Below the pieces are notes generated by a model, which saw only the letters and a list, made by a program, of their open reading frames with translations, was not told the origin of the DNA and made no database searches. The position numbers and the translations under genes were made by a program. A DNA stretch of 64,000 nucleotides from Cryobacterium sp. PAMC25264 (GTDB taxonomy: Bacteria; Actinomycetota; Actinomycetes; Actinomycetales; Microbacteriaceae): the NCBI RefSeq assembly GCF_019443325.1, contig NZ_CP080383.1:62001-126000 (forward strand), in the 5' to 3' direction. This document shows, piece by piece, positions 8,378 through 16,954 of the stretch (positions within the stretch are counted from its first letter, which is position 1; each line of letters begins with the position of its first letter).

Positions 8378-8856
8378 GTTCGCGGCAATTCGTTGCGGCG
8401 TCGCCTGCCGCTGCGCTGACCTGCGGTATGTTGCCGTCTGCAAGGGCGGGACGGGCCACTGCGCGGCACGTGGGCGCTGAAGGATGTGCCGACTTGCCGG
8501 CAACTGCCCTCTGCGCGGGCGCGAGACGGCGCTTCGCGGCAAGCGGATGCTGAGCGTCACGCCGAGGCGTCGCCACGTGGCCCGGGGATCGGCCCTGGTC
8601 TGCGCCGCGGCATCCGGCAGGCGCGGTATCCCTCGTACAGCGCCATCCCGCGGGCTGCGGCATCCGGCGGGCTGCGGCATCCGGTGACGTGGCAGTTGAG
8701 GCCCCCTGGGAGTGCTTGAAGGGGCGGGAAGCGGCAACTCGCACCCTCGCGGAAATTTTCCAGGGCGGGTGCATCCGAACGGGGTCTCTTCCGGAAGTAA
8801 CGGGTAACGGGTAAACCGACAGGTTCCCGCTCTCGTTTCACTGACTGGAGGAAACC
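8378..8856. other. 479-bp non-coding stretch with degenerate repeats
   Basis: No credible gene. It contains degenerate pieces related to the 55-bp element (words such as GCGGCAATTC and GACTTGCCGGCAACT), two exact 17-bp units GCGGGCTGCGGCATCCG at 8650 and 8667, and a full 55-bp element at 8686-8740. The last ~100 bp, with the direct repeat CGGGTAACGGGTAA near 8800-8815, probably holds the promoter of the DUF4397 gene. Confidence 0.6.
8686..8740. repeat. 55-bp intergenic element, copy 1
   Basis: Starts GACGTGGCAGTTGAGG and ends AAGCGGCAACTC. Same length and right arm (GGCAACTC) as the copies at 12.2 kb and 41.6 kb; the left end closely matches the copy at 12296. Confidence 0.65.
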
Positions 8857-9686
8857 ATGCGCAAGACCCTTATCGTCGGCGTTGCAGCCGGCGCCCTTGT
8901 CGCCCTGGCGGGAATCGCCCCGGCGAACGCCGCAGACGACGTCGCCCAACTATCGGTGTTGCACGGGGTACCCGGCCTCACCGTCGACGTGTACGTCAAC
9001 GGCGACCTCACCCTGGACAACTTCGAGCCCGGCGACCTCGCCGGCCCGCTCGAACTGGCGCCGGGTACCTACACTGTGGCGATCACGGCCTCGGATGCGG
9101 CGGACGCGAGTTCACCGGCCATCGGCCCGGTCGACCTCCCGTTGGAGGGCGGCAAGAACTACACCGCTGTGGCTCACCTCGACGCCGCCGGAACGCCCAC
9201 CGCCACCCTGTTCACCAACGACATCAGCACCGTCGGGGCCGGTGAAGGCCGACTCACGGTGCGTCACGTGGCCGCGGCACCCGCTGTGGATATCCTCGCG
9301 GGCGGCACCGCGGTGATCACCAACCTGACCAACCCAACGAGTCGCTGCTCACGCTGCCGGCCGGTACGGTGTCGGCCTCGGTGGCCGCGACCGGAACCAC
9401 CGACCCGGTGGTCGGCCCGGCCGACGTGAACGTGGCCGAGGGCACCAACACCATCGTCTACGCCTGGGGCAGCCTCGCCGACAAAAACCTGGCGCTGGCC
9501 GTGCAGACCATCGACGGCCTGCACTCCAACCCCGACGGTGTCCCGGCCGGTAGCGCGGGTCTGGTCGCCACCAACCAGCCCGGTGACGCCACCGGCTGGT
9601 GGATCGGCGGTGCGGCCCTCGCCCTGGTGCTGGCCATCAGCGCAGCTGCGGTCTACGGAACCCGCCGCGCCGAGGCGCGGCGCTAG
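8857..9686 (+). pseudogene. Secreted, membrane-anchored DUF4397 protein (single-base frameshift)
   Basis: ATG 8857 has a strong ribosome binding site (TGGAGG, 6-7 bp upstream). A Sec signal peptide (MRKTLIVGVAAGALVALAGI, cleavage after ANA) leads into two DUF4397 repeats (QLSVLHGVPGLTVDVYVNGD, then RLTVRHVAAAPAVDILAGG). The frame breaks near 9325-9345. The shifted frame restores NESLLTLPAGTVSASVAATG and continues through a C-terminal membrane helix (WWIGGAALALVLAISAAAVY) and basic tail, stopping at 9686. The repaired product is ~275 residues, outside the cell and anchored at its C-terminus. No LPXTG-like motif is visible before the helix. It is followed by a sortase, an ECF sigma factor and its anti-sigma factor, suggesting one surface-protein regulon. 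One base is missing. Confidence 0.75.
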
Positions 9687-9716
9687 CGGAAACCGATAAG
9701 GAAAGGTCGGGTCACG

Positions 9717-10544
9717 GTGAGCTTGTTCGGGTTGCCCACCGTGGCCCGCGCCGTGCGGGAGCGGGGCCGTCAACCGGCCCGGTCCCGTCGGCCCAGGAAC
9801 CGGCGGCCCGCCGTGGTCACCACCCTGGCCGGCGGTCTGCTGGCCGGTTTGGTTCTCCTCAGCGGATGCGCCGCCCCGGGCGGGGCGCCGGCCGGCACTG
9901 ATCCTGCCGCCGGTGCCTTCACCGGCCTGGGCGGTCCCGCCTCCGCCACGCTTCCCGGCGGCATGCCGGGCGCCTCCCCGCGCCCCGATGCGCGAGCCGA
10001 GGTCACCGTGCCACGGATGACAGCATCCCCGGCGCCCGCCCCGTCGGCCACAGTGTCGCGGCAGTCCGCGGCCCTGGCCGCGCAACCGGCTCCGGTCAGC
10101 GCCCCGGTGCGGGTGCGGGCCGAGGCCCTCGATATCGACATGCCCATCGAGGCCGAAGGCCTGGCCGACGGTGGGGCGATGGCGCTGCCGGCCAATCCGG
10201 CCGTTGCCGCCTGGTACCGGTACGGATCCGGCCCCGGCAGTGCCGCCGGCGCTACCGTGGTCGCCGCGCACGTGGACTCCCTCGCCTACGACATCGGCCC
10301 GTTCGCCGCTCTGGCGGATGCCCCGGTGGGAACGGAGATCGTTCTGGAGACCGCCGACGGTGGCGCGCACCGGTACACCGTCGCATCCGTCGAAAGTCAG
10401 GAAAAGCCCGAGGTGCCGTGGGCGAGCGTCTTCGACCGCACCGGGCAGCCCCGGCTCACGTTGGTGACCTGCGGCGGCGAGTTCGACTACGACGCCCGGC
10501 GGTACCTGTCGAACGTGATCGTGACAGCGGTGCCGGCACCATGA
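9717..10544 (+). CDS. Class F sortase, predicted lipoprotein
   Basis: A 275-residue sortase starting at GTG 9717, 30 bp after the DUF4397 gene. The N-terminus is basic, then a hydrophobic segment ends in a lipobox, GLVLLSGC (Cys ~51), so lipid anchoring is predicted. After a low-complexity Ala/Pro linker comes the sortase fold: AAHVDS with the catalytic His (~185), LTLVTCGGEF with the catalytic Cys (~252), and YDARRYLSN with the catalytic Arg (~261-262). Class F sortases of actinobacteria are poorly characterised transpeptidases. The neighbouring DUF4397 protein is the natural candidate substrate, but it lacks an obvious sorting signal. Confidence 0.85.
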   Translation: MSLFGLPTVARAVRERGRQPARSRRPRNRRPAVVTTLAGGLLAGLVLLSGCAAPGGAPAGTDPAAGAFTGLGGPASATLPGGMPGASPRPDARAEVTVPRMTASPAPAPSATVSRQSAALAAQPAPVSAPVRVRAEALDIDMPIEAEGLADGGAMALPANPAVAAWYRYGSGPGSAAGATVVAAHVDSLAYDIGPFAALADAPVGTEIVLETADGGAHRYTVASVESQEKPEVPWASVFDRTGQPRLTLVTCGGEFDYDARRYLSNVIVTAVPAP

Positions 10545-10658
10545 CCGGGGTCCGGATGCTGCGGTGGGTGACGCCTGAACGGGGCGTGCGGGAATCGGTC
10601 GGTGCTGGATATGCTGGTCGCACTTGCGAGCCGGAACCTGCGGGTCGCGAGGTCTGAG

Positions 10659-11282
10659 ATGGATACCCGCACCACGCGGCACCGACCCGGGAGGCCACAC
10701 GGCTTCGTGAGCGCACCCTACGCGAACGGCACCGACGACGACCGCGACCTTGCGAGCCTGGTCGCCGGCTTCAGCGCGGGCGACGAACGAGCGCTCGCCG
10801 AGGCCTACGCACGCTGGTCGTCGCTCGTATACACGCTGGCGATGCGTTCGCTCGGCCACACCGGCGACGCCGAAGACGTCACCCAGAAGGTGTTCATCGC
10901 CGCCTGGCGGGGCCGCACCGGATTCAACGAGGCCCGGGCGCCGCTGCCGGCCTGGATCGTGGGTATCGCCCGGCACTGCATCGCCGACGCTCACGAGGCC
11001 CGGGCGCGGCAACGGCGCATCGAACAGAGCCTGGTCGACGACGCCGACACCCTCGCCGTCGACGAGTCGGCGGATGTGGCCGAGCGGCTTCTGCTGGGAG
11101 AAGAACTCAACAGGCTCGAACCGGTGCCGCAACGGGTTATGCGGCTCGCGTTTTACGAAGACCTCACCCACGTGCAGATCGCCGATAGCCTCGGATTGCC
11201 GCTCGGCACAGTGAAGAGTCATATCCGCCGCAGCCTCACCCGCTTGCGCACCCGATTGGAGGCGAACGATGACGCATCTTGA
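10659..11282 (+). CDS. ECF-type RNA polymerase sigma factor (SigK-like)
   Basis: A 207-residue sigma-70 family factor. Region 2 is LVYTLAMRSLGHTGDAEDVTQ with the following helix FIAAWRGRTGFN; region 4 is VMRLAFYEDLTHVQIADSLG with recognition helix PLGTVKSHIRRSLTRLR. Start ATG 10659 is preceded by GAGG; GTG 10707, preceded by GGGAGG, is an alternative that removes 16 residues and keeps both domains. The stop overlaps the anti-sigma start by 14 bases, indicating translational coupling. By family and partner it resembles the SigK-RskA pair of mycobacteria, whose targets include secreted proteins encoded nearby. Confidence 0.9.
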   Translation: MDTRTTRHRPGRPHGFVSAPYANGTDDDRDLASLVAGFSAGDERALAEAYARWSSLVYTLAMRSLGHTGDAEDVTQKVFIAAWRGRTGFNEARAPLPAWIVGIARHCIADAHEARARQRRIEQSLVDDADTLAVDESADVAERLLLGEELNRLEPVPQRVMRLAFYEDLTHVQIADSLGLPLGTVKSHIRRSLTRLRTRLEANDDAS

Positions 11283-12204
11283 CCGCGATACCCTCGCCCT
11301 GGTCGCGCTCGCTGAGCTCGAACTCAGCCCCCAGGAACGCGCCCACTTGGCCGACTGCCCCGGCTGCACGGGCGAGCTGGATGCGTTGCGCCACACCGTG
11401 CTGATCGGCCGCAGCGCCGGCAGTGTCGACCTGGTCGAACCGGCGGATGCCGTCTGGGGGCGCATCCACGCGGCCCTCGGACTGTCCGAGGGCGTGGTCG
11501 GGGTGCCGAGACTGGCGGACCCGCAAGGCGCCGCGGCCGCCGAGGAGTTCGTCGCGGACAGTGCTGCCGTGCGGCCGGAGGGTCCGGTGGCGGCCGAGAC
11601 CACGGAGGTCGGTCCGAGAGGTGAGAGCGACGAGGTGCCGCGAGCGCCGGCTGCGCCGAACGTTCCCGGTCACACGGGCGCCGGGGTTCCGGGCGCTGGG
11701 CCTGATGATGTGCCCGGTGGCCCGGCGCGACTTCCGGCATCCGTTGCGGATCTGGGTCGGCGCCGGCGCCGCTGGCTTCCTCTGGCCGCCGCGGCCTGCG
11801 CGGTGGGTCTGGTGGGCGGTATCGCTGCCGGAGCCTGGTGGCAGGCGACCCGGTCACCCGCGCCGGTGCCCGTGATCGCCGAGGCACAACTCGACGCACT
11901 ACCGGGCTGGACGGCCAGCGGCAGCGCCGCGGTGGAGGAGAGTGCGGACGGTGAGCGCGATGTCGTGGTGGACCTGACCGGGGGAGATGACTCCGCCGGG
12001 CTGCGCGAGGTCTGGCTGCTGACCGCTGACGCCACCGGGCTGGTGAGCGTGGGCCTGCTCGACGGCTCGAGCGGACGGTTCGCAATTCCGGCAGATATCG
12101 ACCTGTCCCAGTACCCCGTGGTGGACGTCTCCGCCGAACCCGACGACGGCAACCCGGCGCATTCGGGCGACTCCATCGTGCGCGGCACCCTGCACGGCCT
12201 CTGA
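11269..12204 (+). CDS. RskA-type transmembrane anti-sigma factor
   Basis: A 311-residue anti-sigma factor translationally coupled to the sigma gene. The N-terminal anti-sigma domain has HLADCPGC, the H-x3-C-x2-C zinc-binding core, at residues ~25-32. A long acidic/Pro linker leads to one membrane segment (WLPLAAAACAVGLVGGIAAGAWW, ~167-189). The outer domain (LDALPGWTASGSAAVEE through GDSIVRGTLHG) matches the RskA C-terminal fold. It should hold the sigma factor at the membrane until regulated proteolysis releases it. The likely output is the DUF4397/sortase locus directly upstream. Confidence 0.9.
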   Translation: MTHLDRDTLALVALAELELSPQERAHLADCPGCTGELDALRHTVLIGRSAGSVDLVEPADAVWGRIHAALGLSEGVVGVPRLADPQGAAAAEEFVADSAAVRPEGPVAAETTEVGPRGESDEVPRAPAAPNVPGHTGAGVPGAGPDDVPGGPARLPASVADLGRRRRRWLPLAAAACAVGLVGGIAAGAWWQATRSPAPVPVIAEAQLDALPGWTASGSAAVEESADGERDVVVDLTGGDDSAGLREVWLLTADATGLVSVGLLDGSSGRFAIPADIDLSQYPVVDVSAEPDDGNPAHSGDSIVRGTLHGL

Positions 12205-12222
12205 CCGCACCGAGCGGCCAGC

Positions 12223-12277
12223 GAATTGCCACTTCGCGTCCTCTCGGAGGCCGGCACTGGGCCTCAAGTGGCAACTC
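12223..12277. repeat. 55-bp intergenic element, copy 2
   Basis: Left arm GAATTGCCACTT and right arm CTCAAGTGGCAACTC form an imperfect palindrome. It lies 18 bp after the anti-sigma stop and may help end transcription there. Confidence 0.7.
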
Positions 12278-12295
12278 GCAGGGCGGCGCTGCCGT

Positions 12296-12350
12296 GACGT
12301 GCCAGTTGCCGCCCATTGGGACGCCGTGAGGGGGCCTCAAGTGGCAACTC
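12296..12350. repeat. 55-bp intergenic element, copy 3
   Basis: Starts GACGTGCCAGTTGCC and ends GAGGGGGCCTCAAGTGGCAACTC (given here as the word GGCCTCAAGTGGCAACTC). Same orientation as copy 2, 18 bp downstream of it. Confidence 0.7.
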
Positions 12351-12419
12351 GCGCGAGAAGCGGACTTGCCGGCGCACCTTCCTCTCCACCCGGGCGCCGC
12401 TTCACCCGAGTGGGGGATT

Positions 12420-12914
12420 GTGACCGACCCGTCGGGGGAACAGGCTGGCGGCATGACCGCCCACCCCACATCCGCCCGCCCCACCCTCGCCGAGACCGAC
12501 CGCGCGACGCCCCGGCGTTGGTGGGTGGCGTTGCTCGTGGTGGGGTGGTTCAACCTCGTGTCGGCGGTAGGCGGTGGCGTCGGCCTGATTCTCGGCAACG
12601 GGATGGGTATGCCGCTGAGCTGGCTGGACGGTACGCCGTTCGACTCGTTCGTGATCCCCGGGCTTGTTCTGCTGCTCGTGGTCGGCGGCACCCAGGCACT
12701 CGCTGTGCTGCTCCAGCACCGGCACCTGCCCTGGTATCCCGCCGCAGCCGGGGTCGCGGGATTCGGCATGGTCATCTGGATCTACGTGGAGGTGGCGCTG
12801 CTGCCGGTCTATTCGATCCTGCACACCATCTACTTCACCACCGGGCTGCTGCAGCTGATCTTCCTGCTGCTCTGCCTGGGCATCCTGCCGGCTGATCGAC
12901 GGGCGCGGGGTTGA
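12420..12914 (+). CDS. Hypothetical four-helix membrane protein
   Basis: A 164-residue integral membrane protein from GTG 12420, with GGGGGA just upstream; ATG 12453 is an alternative start. Four hydrophobic segments are visible: WWVALLVVGWFNLVSAVGGG, IPGLVLLLVVGGTQALAVLL, YPAAAGVAGFGMVIWIYVEV and HTIYFTTGLLQLIFLLLCLG. A short loop HRHLPWYP separates helices 2 and 3. No conserved catalytic motif is seen and the family is not recognised. It stands alone after the repeat cluster, in the same direction as the aldehyde dehydrogenase gene 129 bp further on. Confidence 0.7.
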   Translation: MTDPSGEQAGGMTAHPTSARPTLAETDRATPRRWWVALLVVGWFNLVSAVGGGVGLILGNGMGMPLSWLDGTPFDSFVIPGLVLLLVVGGTQALAVLLQHRHLPWYPAAAGVAGFGMVIWIYVEVALLPVYSILHTIYFTTGLLQLIFLLLCLGILPADRRARG

Positions 12915-13043
12915 TTCGAGCCGGGCCGGTCTCGGCGGACGACCGGGGTGCGACTCGCACGGGAAGCGCCGGTGCCGCGGCCGGTAGGGGATGCTCAGCG
13001 GCACGCGAGTAGATTTGAAAGCAACGACTTCAGGGAGGCATTT

Positions 13044-14525
13044 GTGGCGCACGTAACCGAAGCAGAGCTGCTCCAGCACGTACCCAACGAGCTGTACATC
13101 AACGGGCAATGGGTGCCCGCCGCCGACGGGAACACCCTCACCGTGCACGATCCGTCCACGGGCAAGGTGATCAAGACCATTGCCGACGCCGGTGTCGCCG
13201 ATGGCCTGGCCGCCCTCGCCGCCGCCGCCGAGGCGCAGGATGCCTGGGCGGCGACGCCGCCGCGGGTGCGGGGTGAGGTGCTCCGCCGCAGCTTCGAGCT
13301 GCTGCAGGAGCGCAAGCACGAGTTCGCGCTGCTGATGACCCTGGAGATGGGCAAGCCCCTCGCCGAGTCCTACGGCGAGGTCGCCTACGGTGGTGAGTTC
13401 CTGCGCTGGTTCAGCGAGGAGGCCGTGCGCATCACCGGCCGCTATGGCACAAACCCCGAGGGCACCGGGCGCATGATCGTCTCGCAGCACCCGGTGGGGC
13501 CCAGTTTCCTGATCACCCCGTGGAACTTCCCGCTGGCCATGGCGACCCGCAAGATCGCGCCCGCGCTCGCGGCCGGATGCACCGTCGTGATCAAGCCCGC
13601 GGCGCTCACCCCGCTCACCACCCTCTACCTGGTCAAGCTGTTCGAGGAGGTGGGCGTTCCCGCCGGGGTGATCAACGTGGTCACCACCTCGCAGTCCTCC
13701 GCTGTGTCCGGGCCAATCATCGCCGACCCGCGGCTGCGGAAGCTCAGCTTCACCGGGTCCACCGGCGTCGGCCAGAGCCTCATCGCGCAGTCCGCTGAGA
13801 ACGTGCTGCGCACCTCGATGGAGCTCGGCGGCAACGCCCCGTTCCTGGTCTTCGAAGACGCCGACATGGACCGCGCGGTGGAGGGCGCCCTCGCGGCGAA
13901 GTTCCGCAACGTGGGCCAGGCCTGCACCGCCGCCAACCGGTTCATCGTGCACCGTGACGTGGCCGAGGAATTTGCCCGCCGGGTCACCGAGGCGGTCAGC
14001 GAATTCACCGTGGGCCGAGGCACCGAATCCGGCGTCAACATCGGCCCGCTGATCAACGCGGAAGCCGTGACCAAGGCCGACACCCTGGTGCAGGATGCGC
14101 TCGGTCGCGGTGCGACGCTACTCACCGGCGGGCACGCCCTGGCCGGCACGGGCACGTTCTACGAGCCCACCGTGATCAGCGGAGTCAAGCCGGGCAGCGA
14201 CATCCTGCGCGAAGAGATCTTCGGGCCGGTGCTCTCGATCGTGCCGTTCGACGACGAGGACGACGCCGTGCGCATCGCCAACAACACCGAGTACGGCCTG
14301 GTCAGCTACGTGTTCACCCGGGATCTCGCGCGGGGGCAGCGGATGATCGAGCGTCTGCAGACGGGCATGATGGGCCTGAACATGGGCGTGGTTTCCAACG
14401 CCGCCGCCCCGTTCGGCGGGGTCAAGCAGTCCGGACTCGGCCGTGAGGGCGGCTCCGAGGGGATCCACGAGTACCTCTCGACGAAGTACACCCTCACCCC
14501 CGACCCCTTCGTCGACTACGACTAA
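13044..14525 (+). CDS. Aldehyde dehydrogenase, succinate-semialdehyde dehydrogenase type
   Basis: A 493-residue NAD(P)-dependent aldehyde dehydrogenase. GTG 13044 is preceded by a strong AGGGAGG site; longer upstream frames lack one. Landmarks are the cofactor segment [29 protein letters not shown], the general base Glu in [12 protein letters not shown], and the catalytic Cys in [14 protein letters not shown]. The GQxCTAANR context is typical of GabD/Sad-type semialdehyde dehydrogenases, which feed 4-aminobutyrate carbon into succinate. Substrate is inferred from sequence class only. It is followed by a 61-bp palindrome and no GABA transaminase lies nearby. Confidence 0.85.
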   Translation: MAHVTEAELLQHVPNELYINGQWVPAADGNTLTVHDPSTGKVIKTIADAGVADGLAALAAAAEAQDAWAATPPRVRGEVLRRSFELLQERKHEFALLMTLEMGKPLAESYGEVAYGGEFLRWFSEEAVRITGRYGTNPEGTGRMIVSQHPVGPSFLITPWNFPLAMATRKIAPALAAGCTVVIKPAALTPLTTLYLVKLFEEVGVPAGVINVVTTSQSSAVSGPIIADPRLRKLSFTGSTGVGQSLIAQSAENVLRTSMELGGNAPFLVFEDADMDRAVEGALAAKFRNVGQACTAANRFIVHRDVAEEFARRVTEAVSEFTVGRGTESGVNIGPLINAEAVTKADTLVQDALGRGATLLTGGHALAGTGTFYEPTVISGVKPGSDILREEIFGPVLSIVPFDDEDDAVRIANNTEYGLVSYVFTRDLARGQRMIERLQTGMMGLNMGVVSNAAAPFGGVKQSGLGREGGSEGIHEYLSTKYTLTPDPFVDYD

Positions 14526-14547
14526 CGCCTTCCCTTCCCTCCCCGTC

Positions 14548-14608
14548 CGCGAACTGTGAGCAAAGCACCCAAAATCCGGGATTTTGGGTGCTTTACTCAC
14601 AGCTCGCG
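14548..14608. repeat. 61-bp palindromic intergenic element, copy 3
   Basis: The most perfect copy: GCGAACTGTGAGCAAAGC through CCCAAAATC pairs with GATTTTGGG through GCTTTACTCACAGCTCGC, a ~28-bp stem with a 3-base turn. It lies 22 bp after the aldehyde dehydrogenase stop. Confidence 0.85.
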
Positions 14609-14637
14609 GGGGTGGTCGGGGTCGTTAAACTCGGGGG

Positions 14638-15435
14638 ATGCCCGTTATCGAGATCTCCGACCGCAGCGACCCCCGGCTGGCCGACTACACCCAGTCGACG
14701 GATGTGGCGCTCAAGAAAACACGCGACACCGAGCACGGGCTGTACATCGCCGAGTCCGCGCTGGTGCTCGAGCGGGCGCTGCGCGCCGGACACCGGCCCC
14801 GCTCGGTGCTCACGCTGGCGAACACGCTCGACGAGGCTCGCGCGCTCGTCGGCGACGACGTACCGGTGTTCGTCGGACCGGGAGACCTACTGACCGAACT
14901 GACCGGCTACGTGCTGCACCGGGGACTGATCGCCGCGATGCACCGGCCCGCGTTGCCCGACCCGGCCGCACTGCTGGCCGGCGCCCGCCGCATCCTGATC
15001 CTGGAGAACGTGACCGACCCCACCAATGTGGGCGCCATCTTCCGCTCCGCCGGGGCGATCGGGGCCGACGCGATCCTCGTCACGCCGCGCTGCTCCGACC
15101 CGTTCTACCGCCGGGCCATCCGGGTGTCGATGGGCACCGTGCTGCAGGTGCCGTGGACCCGGGTGGGCGACTGGCCGAGCACCCGCCGGCTGCTCACCGA
15201 GCACGGTTTCCACGTCGCGGCCCTGGCGCTCACCCCGGACGCGGTGAGCTTGCGCGACGTCAACGGGGAACAGCATGCCCGGCTGGCCCTGCTGCTCGGC
15301 GCCGAGGGTGAGGGGCTCACGGATGAGGCGCTCGCCGCGTCGGACTCCGTGGTGCAGATCCCCATGAAGCACGGCATCGACTCCCTCAACGTGGCCGCCG
15401 CCAGCGCCGTGGCGATGTGGGCCCTCTCGGGCTGA
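14638..15435 (+). CDS. SpoU/TrmH-family RNA 2'-O-methyltransferase
   Basis: A 265-residue SPOUT methyltransferase that would methylate a ribose in rRNA or tRNA using S-adenosylmethionine. Motif 1 is ILENVTDPTNVGAIFRSAGA, motif 2 is LLLGAEGEGLTDE, and motif 3 is IPMKHGIDSLNVAAASAVAM; together they form the trefoil-knot cofactor site. An N-terminal L30e-like substrate-binding part precedes them (residues 1-~110). ATG 14638 lies 30 bp after the palindromic element. Which nucleotide is methylated cannot be told from sequence. Confidence 0.9.
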   Translation: MPVIEISDRSDPRLADYTQSTDVALKKTRDTEHGLYIAESALVLERALRAGHRPRSVLTLANTLDEARALVGDDVPVFVGPGDLLTELTGYVLHRGLIAAMHRPALPDPAALLAGARRILILENVTDPTNVGAIFRSAGAIGADAILVTPRCSDPFYRRAIRVSMGTVLQVPWTRVGDWPSTRRLLTEHGFHVAALALTPDAVSLRDVNGEQHARLALLLGAEGEGLTDEALAASDSVVQIPMKHGIDSLNVAAASAVAMWALSG

Positions 15436-15553
15436 CCGCCCCCGCCGGGCGCGTCCGTCCGGCGCACCGCCGTCGCACCCGCCGATCGCACCCGCCGATC
15501 GCACCGCGATGGTCCCCGCCAGTCCGGTCCCCGTCGGTCCTGGCCCGGCCGGT

Positions 15554-15654
15554 GTGCACAACTCCTGCTCGATTCCGCCCGGCCGGGCCGGGGCCGCGGG
15601 ATTCCGGCATCCGCTCGCCCCGCCATACCGGCGGGACTTGCAGGAGTTATGCAC
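15554..15654. repeat. 101-bp inverted repeat
   Basis: GTGCACAACTCCTGC (15554-15568) and GCAGGAGTTATGCAC (15640-15654) are complementary except for one position and bracket a GC-rich spacer. It fills most of the 254-bp gap between the methyltransferase and thiolase genes. Just upstream a 13-bp word (GCACCCGCCGATC) is repeated in tandem near 15475-15503. Confidence 0.65.
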
Positions 15655-15689
15655 CCGTCTGCGCCGGGTGGCGAGCCTAGGCTGGGGGC

Positions 15690-16952
15690 ATGAGCAATGA
15701 TGCTGTCATCGTCGACGTCGTTCGCACGCCCTCCGGCCGCGGTAAGCCCGGCGGTGCGCTCGCCGGGGTGCACCCCGCCGACCTGCTCGCGGGGGTGCTG
15801 GGCGAGTTGGTCAGCCGAAACGACCTCGATCCGGCGCTGGTCGACGACGTGATCGGCGGATGCCTCACCCAGGTTGGCGAGCAGAGCACCAACATCACCC
15901 GCACCGCGCTGCTCAGTGCGGGGTTTCCCGAGTCGGTGCCGGGCACCACCATCGACCGGCAGTGCGGCTCGAGCCAGCAGGCGGCGACCTTCGCCGCCCA
16001 GGGCGTGCTCGCCGGCAGCTACGACATCGTGATCGCCTGCGGGGTGGAGTCGATGAGCCGGGTGCCGCTCGGGTCGGCCGGGGGACCGGTTCCCGCCGGC
16101 GGCTCCGACGCGGCCGGCCGCACCGAGGGCTGGGGCTCGCCCACGGCCTGGTCGGCGGTGGCCAGCCAGGACCCGCACGGCCGGCTGATGCACGAGCGCT
16201 ACCCGAACGGGCTCGTGGGCCAGGGAGTCTCGGCCGAGCTGATCAGCGCCCGATGGGGCCTCACCCGGGCCGAACTCGACGAGTACGCCGCCCGGTCGCA
16301 CCGGCTGGCCGCCGCAGCCGCCGACCGCGGGGACTTCGCCGGCAGCCTGCTCCCGGTGTCCCTGCCCGACGGCCGCCGAGTCGAAGATGACCAGACCATC
16401 CGGCGCGGCACCACCATCGACACCCTCGCCGACCTTCCGCTGGCCTTCCGCACCGACGAGCTCGCCGCCCGGTTCCCCGAGGTGGACTGGCAGATCACCG
16501 CCGGCAACTCCTCCCCGCTCACCGACGGCGCCTCCGCCGCCCTGATCATGAGCGCCAGCCGCGCCGCCGCCCTCGGCCTCACCCCGCGGGCCCGGTTCCA
16601 CAGCTTCGCGGTCACCGGCAGCGACCCGCTGCTCATGCTCACCGGCGTCATCCCCGCCACCCGACGCATCCTCGCCCGCTCCGGGCTCGGCATCGACGAC
16701 CTGGACGCCTATGAGGTCAACGAGGCGTTCGCCTGCGTGCCGCTGGTCTGGCAACGCGAATTGCACGCCGACCTGGCCAAACTCAACGCCAACGGTGGAG
16801 CCATCGCCCTCGGCCATGCGCTGGGTTCCTCGGGCACCCGGCTGCTCGGCACGCTGCTCGAAACCCTCGAAGTCGGCGGCGGCCGCTACGGCCTGCAAAC
16901 CATGTGCGAGGGCGGCGGCATGGCCAACGCCACCGTCATCGAACGGCTCTGA
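15690..16952 (+). CDS. Acetyl-CoA acyltransferase (thiolase)
   Basis: A 420-residue thiolase that cleaves or forms 3-ketoacyl-CoA. The nucleophile Cys is in [15 protein letters not shown] (~92). The C-terminal HGxGxxGxxR-like loop is [20 protein letters not shown] with the catalytic His, and the second active-site Cys is in [16 protein letters not shown]. Size and motifs fit the FadA/AtoB group. The next gene, a dehydrogenase of the 3-hydroxyacyl-CoA type, starts 3 bases after the stop, so the two probably act in successive steps of beta-oxidation or related degradation. Confidence 0.9.
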   Translation: MSNDAVIVDVVRTPSGRGKPGGALAGVHPADLLAGVLGELVSRNDLDPALVDDVIGGCLTQVGEQSTNITRTALLSAGFPESVPGTTIDRQCGSSQQAATFAAQGVLAGSYDIVIACGVESMSRVPLGSAGGPVPAGGSDAAGRTEGWGSPTAWSAVASQDPHGRLMHERYPNGLVGQGVSAELISARWGLTRAELDEYAARSHRLAAAAADRGDFAGSLLPVSLPDGRRVEDDQTIRRGTTIDTLADLPLAFRTDELAARFPEVDWQITAGNSSPLTDGASAALIMSASRAAALGLTPRARFHSFAVTGSDPLLMLTGVIPATRRILARSGLGIDDLDAYEVNEAFACVPLVWQRELHADLAKLNANGGAIALGHALGSSGTRLLGTLLETLEVGGGRYGLQTMCEGGGMANATVIERL

Positions 16953-16954
16953 CT

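Noticed and set aside
9264..11603. Very long open frame on the minus strand (779 codons)
   Set aside because: It lies opposite the sortase, sigma and anti-sigma genes, all with clear domains. The antisense product is Gly/Arg/His-rich with no recognisable motif, as expected for high-GC shadow frames.
12948..13043. Longer N-terminus for the aldehyde dehydrogenase
   Set aside because: The upstream frame has no ribosome binding site, whereas GTG 13044 has AGGGAGG at good spacing and matches the family N-terminus.
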